This document shows, piece after piece, positions 18,100-28,744 of a DNA stretch of 64,000 nucleotides. The translations under genes and the position numbers were made by a program. The stretch spans positions 1 to 64,000 of the forward strand of contig NZ_NJIC01000048.1 in the NCBI RefSeq assembly GCF_013620825.1, read 5' to 3'. The DNA is from Rhodanobacter sp. PCA2. GTDB taxonomy: Bacteria > Pseudomonadota > Gammaproteobacteria > Xanthomonadales > Rhodanobacteraceae. Within the stretch, counting starts at the first letter, position 1. Each line of letters begins with the position of its first letter. The notes under the pieces were generated by a model. It was not told where the DNA came from and made no database searches. It saw nothing but the letters and a program-made list of their open reading frames with translations.

Positions 18100-18921
18100 A
18101 TGCAGTTGCTGGACATAGGCGCCAACCTGGGCCACGAATCGTTCCGTCACGACATCGATGTCACGCTGCAACGCGCGCAGGCGCATGGCGTGGGCAGGAT
18201 GATCGTCACGGGGGCTTCGCGCGAAGGCAACGAGCACGCGCTCGCGCTGGCCCATGCCCACCCGGGCGTGCTGTGGGCGACCGCCGGCGTGCATCCGCAC
18301 CATGCGGTGGACTACGACGACGCCACCGAGGCGCGGCTGCGCCAGCTTGCGCATGATCCTGCGGTGCGCGCGCTGGGCGAGGCCGGACTGGACTACCACC
18401 GCAACTACTCGCCGCGCGACGTGCAGTTGCAGGTGTTCGAACGCCAGCTGGCGATCGCGGCGGAACTGGGCAAGCCGGTGTTCCTGCACCAGCGCGACGC
18501 GCACGCGGATTTCGTCGTGCTGCTAAAGCGCTGGCGCGACAAGCTGCCGACTGCGGTGGTGCACTGCTTCACCGATACCCGCGAGGCGCTCGCCGGCTAC
18601 CTTGCGCTGGACTGCCACATCGGCATCACCGGCTGGATCTGCGACGAACGCCGCGGCACCCACCTGCGCGAGCTGGTGCGCGACATCCCCGCGAACCGCC
18701 TGATGATCGAGACCGACGCGCCCTACCTGCTGCCGCGCACGGTGCGCCCGCAGCCCGCGCACCGGCGCAACGAGCCGATGTACCTGCGGCACATCGCCGA
18801 AGAGATCGCGCGCGACCGCGGCGAATCCGTGGAGACGCTGGCCGCGCACACCACCGCCACCGCGGAGGCGTTCTTCGGCCTGCCGCCACTGGCGCAGGCG
18901 CGGCCCCTGGCGAAGGACTGA
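18100..18921 (+). CDS. tatD: TatD metal-dependent hydrolase / DNase
   Basis: 273 residues. It starts MQLLDIGANL, matching the true TatD subgroup, which lacks the N-terminal HxH of other TatD-like proteins. Conserved features are TAGVHPH, GEAGLDYHRN, FLHQRDAH, HCFTDT, GITGWICDERRG and IETDAPYLLPR. The family is a TIM-barrel metalloenzyme with 3'-5' exonuclease activity on DNA and RNA, linked to DNA repair. There is no obvious ribosome binding site, but the alignment to the family N-terminus supports this ATG. It stands alone, divergent from the protease. Confidence 0.95.
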   Translation: MQLLDIGANLGHESFRHDIDVTLQRAQAHGVGRMIVTGASREGNEHALALAHAHPGVLWATAGVHPHHAVDYDDATEARLRQLAHDPAVRALGEAGLDYHRNYSPRDVQLQVFERQLAIAAELGKPVFLHQRDAHADFVVLLKRWRDKLPTAVVHCFTDTREALAGYLALDCHIGITGWICDERRGTHLRELVRDIPANRLMIETDAPYLLPRTVRPQPAHRRNEPMYLRHIAEEIARDRGESVETLAAHTTATAEAFFGLPPLAQARPLAKD

Positions 18922-19087
18922 TCAATCGACTGCCTGCTCGTCATTCCTGCGGTTTTCAACGACCGAAGGGCCGGTCTCGCAAGAGGCGCTTCACAACAGC
19001 GAAGCGGGTCATCCAGTCCATTGATGTTCCGTGGCTTGCAGGCACTGGGTCCCGGCCTTCGCCGGGACGACGAGCAAAATCACACCA
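18920..19087. repeat. Dispersed intergenic repeat, copy A
   Basis: Begins GATCAATCGACTGCCTGCTC right at the tatD stop and ends near GAGCAAAATCACACCAT. It shares long blocks with 24911-25064: CTTCACAACAGCGAAG, TGTTCCGTGGCTTGCAGGCA and CCCGGCCTTCGC. Copy A carries about 15-27 extra bases near its 5' part. The inner CCCGGCCTTCGCCGGGA forms a hairpin. Confidence 0.8.
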
Positions 19088-19090
19088 TAC

Positions 19091-19627
19091 TTAGCGCGAG
19101 AGCACGCGGGTTTCGCCGGGCGCCAGGCCGTCCAGCGCATGTTCGCCGATACGCAGGCGGATCAGCCGCAGCGTGGGAAAGCCCACCGCGGCGGTCATGC
19201 GCCGCACCTGCCGGTTGCGCCCTTCGCGCAACGTGAGCGTGAGCCAGCTGGTGGGAATGCTCTTGCGGAAACGCACGGGCGGATCGCGCGGCCACAGCCA
19301 GTCCGGTTCTTCGGCGTGTTCCGCAGGCGTGGGCAAGGTCGGGCCGTCGTTCAGCAGCACGCCACGGCGCAGCGCGGCCAGCGCCGCGTCGTCGATGGCG
19401 CCGTCCACCTGCACCAGGTAGGTCTTGGGCTGCTTGTGATGCGGATCGGCCAGGCGGTGCTGCAGCCGGCCGTCGTCGGTGAGCAGCAGCAGGCCTTCGC
19501 TGTCGTGGTCCAGCCGGCCTGCCGCGTACACGCCCTTCTGCCCCACGTAGTCGGCCAGCGTGGGCCGGCCGTCGTCGCTGGTGAACTGGCACAACACGCC
19601 GTAGGGCTTGTTGAGCGCGATCAGCAT
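19091..19627 (-). CDS. rluE: 23S rRNA pseudouridine synthase, RluE-like
   Basis: 178 residues, starting [17 protein letters not shown]. The catalytic motif [17 protein letters not shown] places the nucleophile at Asp40. The end has the KxRQVRRM-type [21 protein letters not shown] motif of the RsuA/RluB/E/F group. There is no N-terminal S4 domain, as in RluE. RluE modifies a single uridine of 23S rRNA in E. coli; the exact target here is inferred from family. Confidence 0.9.
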   Translation of the reverse strand: MLIALNKPYGVLCQFTSDDGRPTLADYVGQKGVYAAGRLDHDSEGLLLLTDDGRLQHRLADPHHKQPKTYLVQVDGAIDDAALAALRRGVLLNDGPTLPTPAEHAEEPDWLWPRDPPVRFRKSIPTSWLTLTLREGRNRQVRRMTAAVGFPTLRLIRLRIGEHALDGLAPGETRVLSR

Positions 19628-19652
19628 GGCGATGGCACGCGCAACGGGCGGC

Positions 19653-20501
19653 TCAGTGCGCCGCCGGCTTCACGAAGCGCAGCGTCATGCGGTCCGATTC
19701 GCCGATGGCCTGGTATTTCGCGCGATCCTTGTCGCCCAGCGCCAGCGTGGGCGGCAAGGTCCACACGCCCTTGGGATGGTCCCGGTTGTCCTTCGGGTTC
19801 GCGTTGATCTCGCTCTGGCCCTCGAGCTTGAAGCCGGCGTCGGTGGCGAGCTTGATCACGTAGTCCGTGGGCAGGTAGCCGCTGGATTCCACCGCGGCCT
19901 CGCTGGCCCCAGGCGCGGCGCGGTGGTCGGTCACGCCGAGCACGCCGCCGGGTTTGAGCACGGCGAAGAACGCCTTGAACATCGCCGGCGCGGTGCCGGC
20001 TTCCGCCCAGTTGTGCACGTTGCGGAAGGTCAGCACGCGGTCGGCCGAGCCGGGCGGCCCGAACACCGGCGCCTTGGGATCGAACTCGACGATGCGGGCC
20101 TTGCCGTAGGCGGCCGGATCGGCGGCCAGCTTCCTCCGCAAGGCCGTGTCGTCGCGCTTCGCCTCGCCGCCGACAGGCGCCGCCTCGGCGGCGATGTAGT
20201 GGCCGTGGTCGCGCAGCAGCGGCGCGAGGATCTCAGTGTACCAGCCGCCGCCCGGGAGTATCTCGATCACGGTCTGGTCCGGCTGCACGCCGAAGAACTG
20301 CAGCGTGGCCCCGGGATGGCGGTAGACGTCGCGCGCACGGTTCGCGGGCGTGCGCCAGCTGCCTGCGATCGCGGCGTCGAGGCCGGCGGCGCCGGCTGCG
20401 TGTCCGGCGGCGGTCGCCTCCTGCGCGTGGCCCGGTGCCGCCGCCATGCCGGTGGCCAGCAGCAGCGCGGCGAGCGACGCGAACAGAGTGGAACGTTTCA
20501 T
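19653..20501 (-). CDS. Exported class I SAM-methyltransferase-like protein
   Basis: 282 residues. ATG 20501 gives a clear signal peptide, [20 protein letters not shown], with cleavage near GHAQ. The rest resembles small-molecule methyltransferases with a motif I-like [17 protein letters not shown] and a later [11 protein letters not shown] segment. Predicted periplasmic methyltransferase-fold proteins of this kind are common in proteobacteria; substrate and activity are unknown. It runs parallel to the pseudouridine synthase gene, 25 bp away. Confidence 0.8.
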   Translation of the reverse strand: MKRSTLFASLAALLLATGMAAAPGHAQEATAAGHAAGAAGLDAAIAGSWRTPANRARDVYRHPGATLQFFGVQPDQTVIEILPGGGWYTEILAPLLRDHGHYIAAEAAPVGGEAKRDDTALRRKLAADPAAYGKARIVEFDPKAPVFGPPGSADRVLTFRNVHNWAEAGTAPAMFKAFFAVLKPGGVLGVTDHRAAPGASEAAVESSGYLPTDYVIKLATDAGFKLEGQSEINANPKDNRDHPKGVWTLPPTLALGDKDRAKYQAIGESDRMTLRFVKPAAH

Positions 20502-20577
20502 GGCTGGCTCCCGTGCATGGATGAGTCCGCGCAGTATGCGGGATGGCGTGTGCACGGCGGTTGACGCCGTGCCCGGT

Positions 20578-21240
20578 TCAGGACGGCCGCGGACATACCG
20601 ACTGCAACCCGTCGATGTGCTCGTGCAGGTCCGAGGCGATGCCGTGCCACATCGGGTCGAGGATGAAGTCGATGCCTTCGCGCCGCGCCAGCTTCGCGGC
20701 GGGGATGAAATCCGCGTCGCCGGCCACCAGCACGATCTGGTCCACCTGCCGCTTGTACGCCAGCGCGGCGATGTCGATGCCGATCTTCATGTCCACCTGG
20801 GTCTGGCGCATGTCCGGCTCGTAGTGCTCGTCGCCCAGCTCGTCCCAGCGCAGGCTGCCGTCGCGCAATTGCTGCATGGCGTTGACCTTCAGCTTCCACT
20901 CGCCACGTTCGGCGAGGCGACCCAGCCGCAGCGCCATCTTGCGCTGGCGGCGCAGCTGCTCGTGCAGCTCGCGGCGGAACGCGGCGGCGCCGCTGCGGCC
21001 GAAGTCCACGATGTCGCCGCTCACCGGGCGCACGAAACTCTTTTCCAGCGGCGGGCAGTCGTAGAAGAAGATGCGGTACAGCGAATCGCGCGGACGATCC
21101 AGCGTCTTCAGGTGCTCCAGCGCCATGCCGAACGCGGTCTTGGCCACGGTGCGCGCGTCGTTCGCGTCGCGCTCGCCCCACACCTTGCGGTAGCGGGCAA
21201 GGAAAAAGGCGCCGTCGACGAGGATGGCCGTGCGTTGCAT
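20578..21240 (-). CDS. NYN-domain (PIN-like) protein, DUF88/LabA type
   Basis: 220 residues. The N-terminus AILVDGAFFLARY carries the first acidic residue of the NYN fold. The C-terminal VDQIVLVAGDADFIPAAKLARREG carries the conserved acidic pair, and VDMKIGIDIAALA another. This is a PIN-like nuclease fold, usually linked to RNA processing. No partner gene is evident. Cytoplasmic; the function in this organism is unknown. Confidence 0.88.
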   Translation of the reverse strand: MQRTAILVDGAFFLARYRKVWGERDANDARTVAKTAFGMALEHLKTLDRPRDSLYRIFFYDCPPLEKSFVRPVSGDIVDFGRSGAAAFRRELHEQLRRQRKMALRLGRLAERGEWKLKVNAMQQLRDGSLRWDELGDEHYEPDMRQTQVDMKIGIDIAALAYKRQVDQIVLVAGDADFIPAAKLARREGIDFILDPMWHGIASDLHEHIDGLQSVCPRPS

Positions 21241-21323
21241 AGGAAGTCCTTATGGGTTGCGCTATCGGATGATGCCGGCCCATAGGTGGCCGGCCACGAC
21301 GATTTTAAGCGATGCGCGCCGCC

Positions 21324-22244
21324 TCAGGCTTCCGGCACGGTTTCGTGCGCCTTCATCGGCAGCTGCCGGCGGTAATCGTCCGCCTCGGCCAGCAGCCATT
21401 CGCGGAAGACCTGCAGGCCGCGGTGCTGCTCCGAGCGCGGCGGGTAGACCAGCCAGTAGGCATGGCTCACCGGCAGGTAGCGCTCGCCCAGCACGACCAG
21501 GCGGCCGGCGTCGATCAGCGACCTGGACATCACCATGCGCCCCATCGCCACGCCCAGCCCTTCCAGCGCCGCGTGGCGCACCGCTTCGAGGTTGTCGAAA
21601 TTCGCCACGTAGCGGCGCGGCGGCGTGCCGCCGAAATGCTCGAACCAGCTGCGCCAGAAGTTCGGCGGATCGGGGTCGCCCAGCAGCGGCCACTGCGCGA
21701 GATCGTGCGGATCGGCATCGCCCATGCGTGCCAGCAAGGCGGGCGCCGCCACCGGCGCCACCCACTCGCCGAACAGGCGCTCGCTGCGCAGGCCCGGCCA
21801 CTCGCCGCGGCCATAGCGCACGGCGGCGTCCACCGGCTCGCGGTCGAACTGCACCAGCGTGGAACTCGATTGCAGGTTGAGCTCCAGTTCCGGATGCGCC
21901 GCCACCAGCCGGGGCAGCCGCGGCACCAGCCAGCTGGAGACGACGCCGGCGTGGGCGCTGAGCGTGAGCGCGTCGTGGTGGCGCTCGCGGTAGCGGGACA
22001 GCGCGTGCTCGATGCCGTCGAAGTGCCCGCCCACCGCGTCGAGCAGGCGGCAACCCTCCGCGGTGAGGCTCACGCCGCGCGGGCCGCGTTCGAGCAGGCG
22101 CCGGCCCAGCCGTTCCTCCAGCTGGCGCATCTGGTGGCTGAGCGCGCTCACAGTGAGATGGGCCTGCTCCGCGGCGCGCGACAGCTTGCCGTGGCGGGCG
22201 ACCAGCACGAACTGCTGCAGCAGGTCCAGCGAGAGCTTGGACAT
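21324..22244 (-). CDS. LysR-family transcriptional regulator (GcvA-like)
   Basis: About 306 residues. The N-terminal winged helix-turn-helix (LDLLQQFVLVARHGKLSRAA to about residue 60) is followed by a type 2 periplasmic-binding effector domain. ATG 22244 has GAGGG 9 nt upstream; the ATG three codons earlier sits directly on that sequence and is less likely. It is divergent from a small gene and an aldo/keto reductase gene, which are plausible targets. The effector is unknown. Confidence 0.92.
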   Translation of the reverse strand: MSKLSLDLLQQFVLVARHGKLSRAAEQAHLTVSALSHQMRQLEERLGRRLLERGPRGVSLTAEGCRLLDAVGGHFDGIEHALSRYRERHHDALTLSAHAGVVSSWLVPRLPRLVAAHPELELNLQSSSTLVQFDREPVDAAVRYGRGEWPGLRSERLFGEWVAPVAAPALLARMGDADPHDLAQWPLLGDPDPPNFWRSWFEHFGGTPPRRYVANFDNLEAVRHAALEGLGVAMGRMVMSRSLIDAGRLVVLGERYLPVSHAYWLVYPPRSEQHRGLQVFREWLLAEADDYRRQLPMKAHETVPEA

Positions 22245-22346
22245 CTTGAACATCCCTCAAGTCAGGCTTGCGAAGATATCGCTTTTTCGGCCCCACGCCG
22301 CGCCCTACCTTGCTGTTGTCCCCGATCCACTTGCAAGGAATTCATC

Positions 22347-22556
22347 ATGCGCTCGCCCTTCGTCGGCCTGCTGCTGCAGCAAGGCCATGTGCATTCCCCC
22401 GAACTCGTACGCGAGTTGACGCGCGAAGACCGGCGCCCGCTGCCGCTGCGCGCCGCAGTCCGGCGATTGTGCGAGGACGATGCCGTCGCCCGGCGCGACT
22501 CGTGGCGCGCCGTGGCCGGCAAGGCACGCCGCCTGTTCCCGATCAACTCGCCTTGA
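22347..22556 (+). CDS. Small basic hypothetical protein
   Basis: 69 residues, MRSPFVGLLLQQGHVHSPEL and a basic C-terminal half ending KARRLFPINSP. The ATG has AAGGAA about 8 nt upstream. It sits directly downstream of the divergent LysR gene and about 100 bp before an aldo/keto reductase, a position typical of a regulated gene. No family was recognised. The shared divergent region contains AAGATATCGC-like dyad sequence near 22270. Confidence 0.5.
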   Translation: MRSPFVGLLLQQGHVHSPELVRELTREDRRPLPLRAAVRRLCEDDAVARRDSWRAVAGKARRLFPINSP

Positions 22557-22657
22557 TCGACGGCCGTGCGCACCCATGTCGGCAGCATCCCCTGCCGGCC
22601 GGGTCGCGTGCGACGTGCGCGGCCGCCGGCGTCGTTTCCCGCCGCCGGAGATCTCCC

Positions 22658-23605
22658 ATGCAAACCCGCGCAATCGGCCGCTCGCCGCTTTCCATCGCCC
22701 CGCTGGTGTTCGGCGGCAACGTGTTCGGCTGGAGCGCCGACGAGGCGCACTCGTTCGAACTGCTGGATGCGTTCGTCGACGGCGGTGGCAGCATGGTGGA
22801 CACCGCCGACGTCTATTCCGCGTGGGTGCAGGGCAACCGGGGCGGCGAATCGGAAACCATCATCGGCAAGTGGCTGAAGCGCAGCGGCAAGCGCGACCGC
22901 GTGCAGATCGCCACCAAGGTGGCGAAATGGGTCGAGCATCCGGGCCTGTCGCCGATCAACATCCGCGCCGCGGTGGAGGGTTCGCTGCAGCGCCTGCAGA
23001 CCGACCGCATCGACCTCTACTTCGCCCACCAGGACGACGCCAGCGTGCCCATGCACGAGACGCTGGGCGAGTTCGGGCGGCTGATCGAGGAAGGCAAGCT
23101 GCGCGCCATCGGCGCCTCCAACTTCAACGCCGACCGCCTCGCCGATGCGCTGGCGCTGTCGGCGCAACACGGCCTGCCCCGCTACGAATGCCTGCAGCCG
23201 GAATACAACCTCGTCGCACGCGCCGGCTACGAGGCGGAACTCGAACCGCTGGCGCGCAAGGAAGGCCTGGGCGTGGTCTGCTACTACGCGCTGGCCAGCG
23301 GTTTCCTTTCCGGCAAATACCGCAGCGCCGCCGACCTCGCCAAGAGCAGCGCGCGCGGCGGCGCGGCGAAGCGCTTCCTCGATCCGCACGGACTCGGCGT
23401 GCTCGCCGCACTGGACGCGATTGCCGCCGCGCACGGCGCCACGCCCGCGCAGGTGGCGCTCGCCTGGCTGATCGCCCGCCCGTCCATCACCGCACCGATC
23501 GCCAGCGCCACCAGCGTGCCGCAATTGCAGGAACTGCTGGGCGCGCTGTCGCTCACGCTGGGCACCGACGAGGTTGCCGCGCTGGATCGCGCCAGCGCGG
23601 CCTGA
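22658..23605 (+). CDS. Aldo/keto reductase
   Basis: 315 residues, MQTRAIGRSPLSIAPLVFGG. The AKR tetrad is visible: Asp and Tyr in DTADVYSAW, Lys in ATKVAKW and His in LYFAHQDD. The NADP-binding end is APIASATSVPQLQEL. It belongs to the YajO/Tas-like group of NADPH-dependent reductases acting on aldehydes or ketones; the substrate is unknown. The start has CGGAG about 8 nt upstream. It ends 1 bp before the convergent GumN/TraB gene. Confidence 0.92.
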   Translation: MQTRAIGRSPLSIAPLVFGGNVFGWSADEAHSFELLDAFVDGGGSMVDTADVYSAWVQGNRGGESETIIGKWLKRSGKRDRVQIATKVAKWVEHPGLSPINIRAAVEGSLQRLQTDRIDLYFAHQDDASVPMHETLGEFGRLIEEGKLRAIGASNFNADRLADALALSAQHGLPRYECLQPEYNLVARAGYEAELEPLARKEGLGVVCYYALASGFLSGKYRSAADLAKSSARGGAAKRFLDPHGLGVLAALDAIAAAHGATPAQVALAWLIARPSITAPIASATSVPQLQELLGALSLTLGTDEVAALDRASAA

Positions 23606-24703
23606 TCAGGGCCCGCTTGCCGGAGCCGCCGCAGGCGCGGCGCTTCCGGCGGCGGCCGGCGCCTCGTCCAGCCCGATCGGCGCCTCCACCTCGTAACCCT
23701 GCGCCTTGAGTTTGGCGAGATAGCCGGTGGGCGAGAGCAGCTCCCCCATCGGCAGCATCGCGAAACTGGTCGCGTAGTCTTCCAGCGACTTGCGCGCCGC
23801 GGCCAGCCACGCGGCCTGCAGTTGCGCGGGCACGTCGTCGAGGCCCAGTTGCCGCGCGAAGCCGGCGCTGGTGACCGCGGTGACGCAGGCGTCGCGACGG
23901 TGGCTGTCCGGCAGGCGGCGCAACTCCTCCAGGTCGCCGGTGGCCCAGGCGTTCGCACGCGCGGTCATCGCCGGCAGGTCGTGCTCGATGCTGTCCAGCG
24001 TGCGGTTGAAGCACTCCTGGTCGCTGGGCGCCGCGGACTTGAACGCCTTGATCGCCTCGCGCGGCTGCTTGATCTCCACCCGGTATTCCACCGGCGTCTC
24101 CGGCACGCCGTCCTGCTTCGCCAGCGCGGCCACCGCACCCGACACGCCGCCGTCGTTGCTCAAGCCATTCGCCTTCAGCGCCTTCTTGTACAACTCCTGC
24201 GCCGCGAACAGCGGCCGCCAGCGCTCGATGCCGCTGTCGTCGCCGACGTATTTCTGCTTCAGCACCAGCCAGCGCGCATAGGTCGGCGCATCCATCACCT
24301 GGTCCAGCGTCTTGCCGTCCGGATTCTTGCGCGCGCCGTAGGCCGAGGGCAGCAGGAACAGCTTGCCGAAGAAGCCGACGTCCGCCTTGAGCTTGATCTT
24401 CGGTTCCAGCAGCACCTGCTTCGATTGCGCAAGCACCTGCTGCACCTCGTGCGACTCCCACTGGATATGCCCCGGCAACGGCGACAGCGTGCCCAGCACC
24501 CACAGCGCGTGATCGCCCTTGCTGACCTTCCACAGGCCCGGTCCCGGCACCACGCCACTCACTACTACCGGCGCCAGCAGGGGCACGTCGCTGGGAACCT
24601 GCGGAGTCGCGGCTGTGGCCGCGGCCGATGGCACCTGCTCGGGCATGGCAAACGCGACCGGTGCGGTCAGCGCAAAACAGAACAGCACTATCCAGCGGCG
24701 CAT
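23606..24703 (-). CDS. TraB/GumN-family secreted protein
   Basis: About 365 residues from ATG 24703, chosen because GAGG lies 9 nt upstream and because it gives the signal peptide MRRWIVLFCFALTAPVAFA. The mature part has the TraB/PrgY/GumN hallmarks: GLWKVSKGDHALWVLGTLSPLPGHIQW near the N-terminus and an ELLSPTGYLAKLKAQGYEV-type end. The family fold is linked to metalloprotease-like proteins, and GumN lies beside the xanthan genes in Xanthomonas, but its role is not settled. Confidence 0.85.
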   Translation of the reverse strand: MRRWIVLFCFALTAPVAFAMPEQVPSAAATAATPQVPSDVPLLAPVVVSGVVPGPGLWKVSKGDHALWVLGTLSPLPGHIQWESHEVQQVLAQSKQVLLEPKIKLKADVGFFGKLFLLPSAYGARKNPDGKTLDQVMDAPTYARWLVLKQKYVGDDSGIERWRPLFAAQELYKKALKANGLSNDGGVSGAVAALAKQDGVPETPVEYRVEIKQPREAIKAFKSAAPSDQECFNRTLDSIEHDLPAMTARANAWATGDLEELRRLPDSHRRDACVTAVTSAGFARQLGLDDVPAQLQAAWLAAARKSLEDYATSFAMLPMGELLSPTGYLAKLKAQGYEVEAPIGLDEAPAAAGSAAPAAAPASGP

Positions 24704-24910
24704 CGGGTTCATCCTCGTCGGTCGTTCTTGATGCCGGGGCAGCGTATCGCCTGCCCAATGTCGGCGCCATGACCGCGCCAGGCGCACATTGTTCGCTGCG
24801 GCGAGGCAATGGCGTTTGAATGGACATGCCCGATCGACGACGCGGCCTGCGCCGAAGCGAAGGCATGACGCGAATCGATCGTCAATGCTCGTGTTGCCAG
24901 TTGGGGAGGG

Positions 24911-25064
24911 GCCGATCAATCGACTGCCTGCTCGTCATTTTTGCGAAGGCAGGCTCTTCACAACAGCGAAGCCGGTCATCGAGTGCCGTTGTGTTCCGTG
25001 GCTTGCAGGCACTGGATCCCGGCCTTCGCTGGGATGATGAGCAAAAGCAGACCATCCTGAGCGC
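24911..25064. repeat. Dispersed intergenic repeat, copy B
   Basis: Starts CGATCAATCGACTGCCTGCTC and ends near GAGCAAAAGCAGACCATCCT. Homologous to 18920-19087 and in the same orientation, with a short deletion relative to it. Contains GTGTTCCGTGGCTTGCAGGC and a GATCCCGGCCTTCGCTGGGAT hairpin core. Confidence 0.8.
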
Positions 25065-25098
25065 AACTAGCCTTGGGAATACGCACCCTGCGAAACAG

Positions 25099-25122
25099 AA
25101 CGGAGCGCCAAGGCGCCCCGTT
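25099..25122 (-). terminator. Probable icd terminator
   Basis: AACGGAGCGCC, a 2-nt loop and GGCGCCCCGTT form an 11-bp stem with one G-T type mismatch. On the minus strand CTGTTTCG follows. It lies about 30 bp after the icd stop. The T-run is short. Confidence 0.65.
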
Positions 25123-25152
25123 CCGCATCACGTCAACGATTGACGCCCTGCC

Positions 25153-27748
<2,596 letters not shown>

Positions 27749-28744
27749 ATGGACGAGATCGGCCCGACCGACCTCAAGTCGATACTTCATTCCAAACGCG
27801 CCAACATCTATTACCTGCAGCACTGCCGGGTTCTGGTCAACGGTGGCCGGGTCGAATACGTCACCGACGCGGGCAGGCAATCGCTGTACTGGAACATCCC
27901 CATTGCCAACACCACCACGGTGTTGCTCGGCACGGGTACCTCGATCACCCAGGCCGCCATGCGCGAGCTGGCCAAGGCCGGCGTACTGGTGGGCTTCTGC
28001 GGTGGCGGGGGCACTCCGCTGTTCAGCGCCAACGAGGTCGATTTCGAGGTGGCGTGGTTTTCGCCGCAAAGCGAGTACCGTCCCACGGAATACATGCAGG
28101 CCTGGACGAGGTTCTGGTTCGACGACGATCTTCGCCTCGCTGCCGCCAAAGCTTTCCAGCATGCCCGCGCGCAGCGCATCCATGCAGCGTGGCAGAGCCG
28201 GGCCTTGCGCGATGCCGGTTTTATGGCCGACGGTGCACGGCTTGGCGAATTGCTGGAACGTACCCGCCGCCAGATCGATCTCGCGCAGGACGGCACCAGT
28301 CTCCTCACCGAAGAAGCCCGGCTGACCAAGGCGTTGTTCAAGCTGGCCGTGGATGCGGTGGGCTACGGCGAGTTCACCCGCGCCAAGCGCGGCAGCGGCA
28401 GCGACCCGGCCAACCGCTTTCTCGACCACGGCAATTATCTGGCCTACGGCCTTGGCGCCACTGCCACGTGGGTGCTTGGCCTGCCTCATGGTCTTGCCGT
28501 GCTGCACGGCAAGACCCGCCGCGGCGGCCTGGTGTTCGACACGGCCGATCTGGTGAAGGACGCCACCATCCTGCTGCAGGCCTTTCTCTCGGCGATGCGC
28601 GGCGACGAGGAACAAGGCTTCCGCCAGAACTGCGTCGAAGCGCTGACCCGCAGCGAATCGCTGGACTTCATGATCGACACGCTCAAGACCGTGGCGCTCG
28701 AAACGGCTGCGCTTGCCGCTCCTCCACGAGGGGAAAACGCGTGA
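27749..28744 (+). CDS. cas1: CRISPR-associated integrase Cas1, type I-F
   Basis: 331 residues starting [20 protein letters not shown], the typical I-F Cas1 N-terminus. The metal-binding residues of the family fall at about Glu189 (TEEARLTK), His253 ([10 protein letters not shown]) and Asp267 (FDTADLVKD). Cas1 integrates new spacers together with Cas2, here fused to Cas3. ATG 27749 is preceded by GGGGGG at a good distance; the frame is open further upstream but that part looks non-coding. The stop overlaps the cas2-3 GTG by 4 bp. Confidence 0.97.
   Translation: MDEIGPTDLKSILHSKRANIYYLQHCRVLVNGGRVEYVTDAGRQSLYWNIPIANTTTVLLGTGTSITQAAMRELAKAGVLVGFCGGGGTPLFSANEVDFEVAWFSPQSEYRPTEYMQAWTRFWFDDDLRLAAAKAFQHARAQRIHAAWQSRALRDAGFMADGARLGELLERTRRQIDLAQDGTSLLTEEARLTKALFKLAVDAVGYGEFTRAKRGSGSDPANRFLDHGNYLAYGLGATATWVLGLPHGLAVLHGKTRRGGLVFDTADLVKDATILLQAFLSAMRGDEEQGFRQNCVEALTRSESLDFMIDTLKTVALETAALAAPPRGENA

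Larger units (their letters stand above)
24704..25152. other. 449-bp intergenic region
   Basis: It holds the second copy of a dispersed repeat (24911-25064) and the icd terminator (25099-25122). The first 200 bp should contain the promoter of the GumN/TraB gene, but no convincing -35/-10 pair was found. No gene was recognised. Confidence 0.6.
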
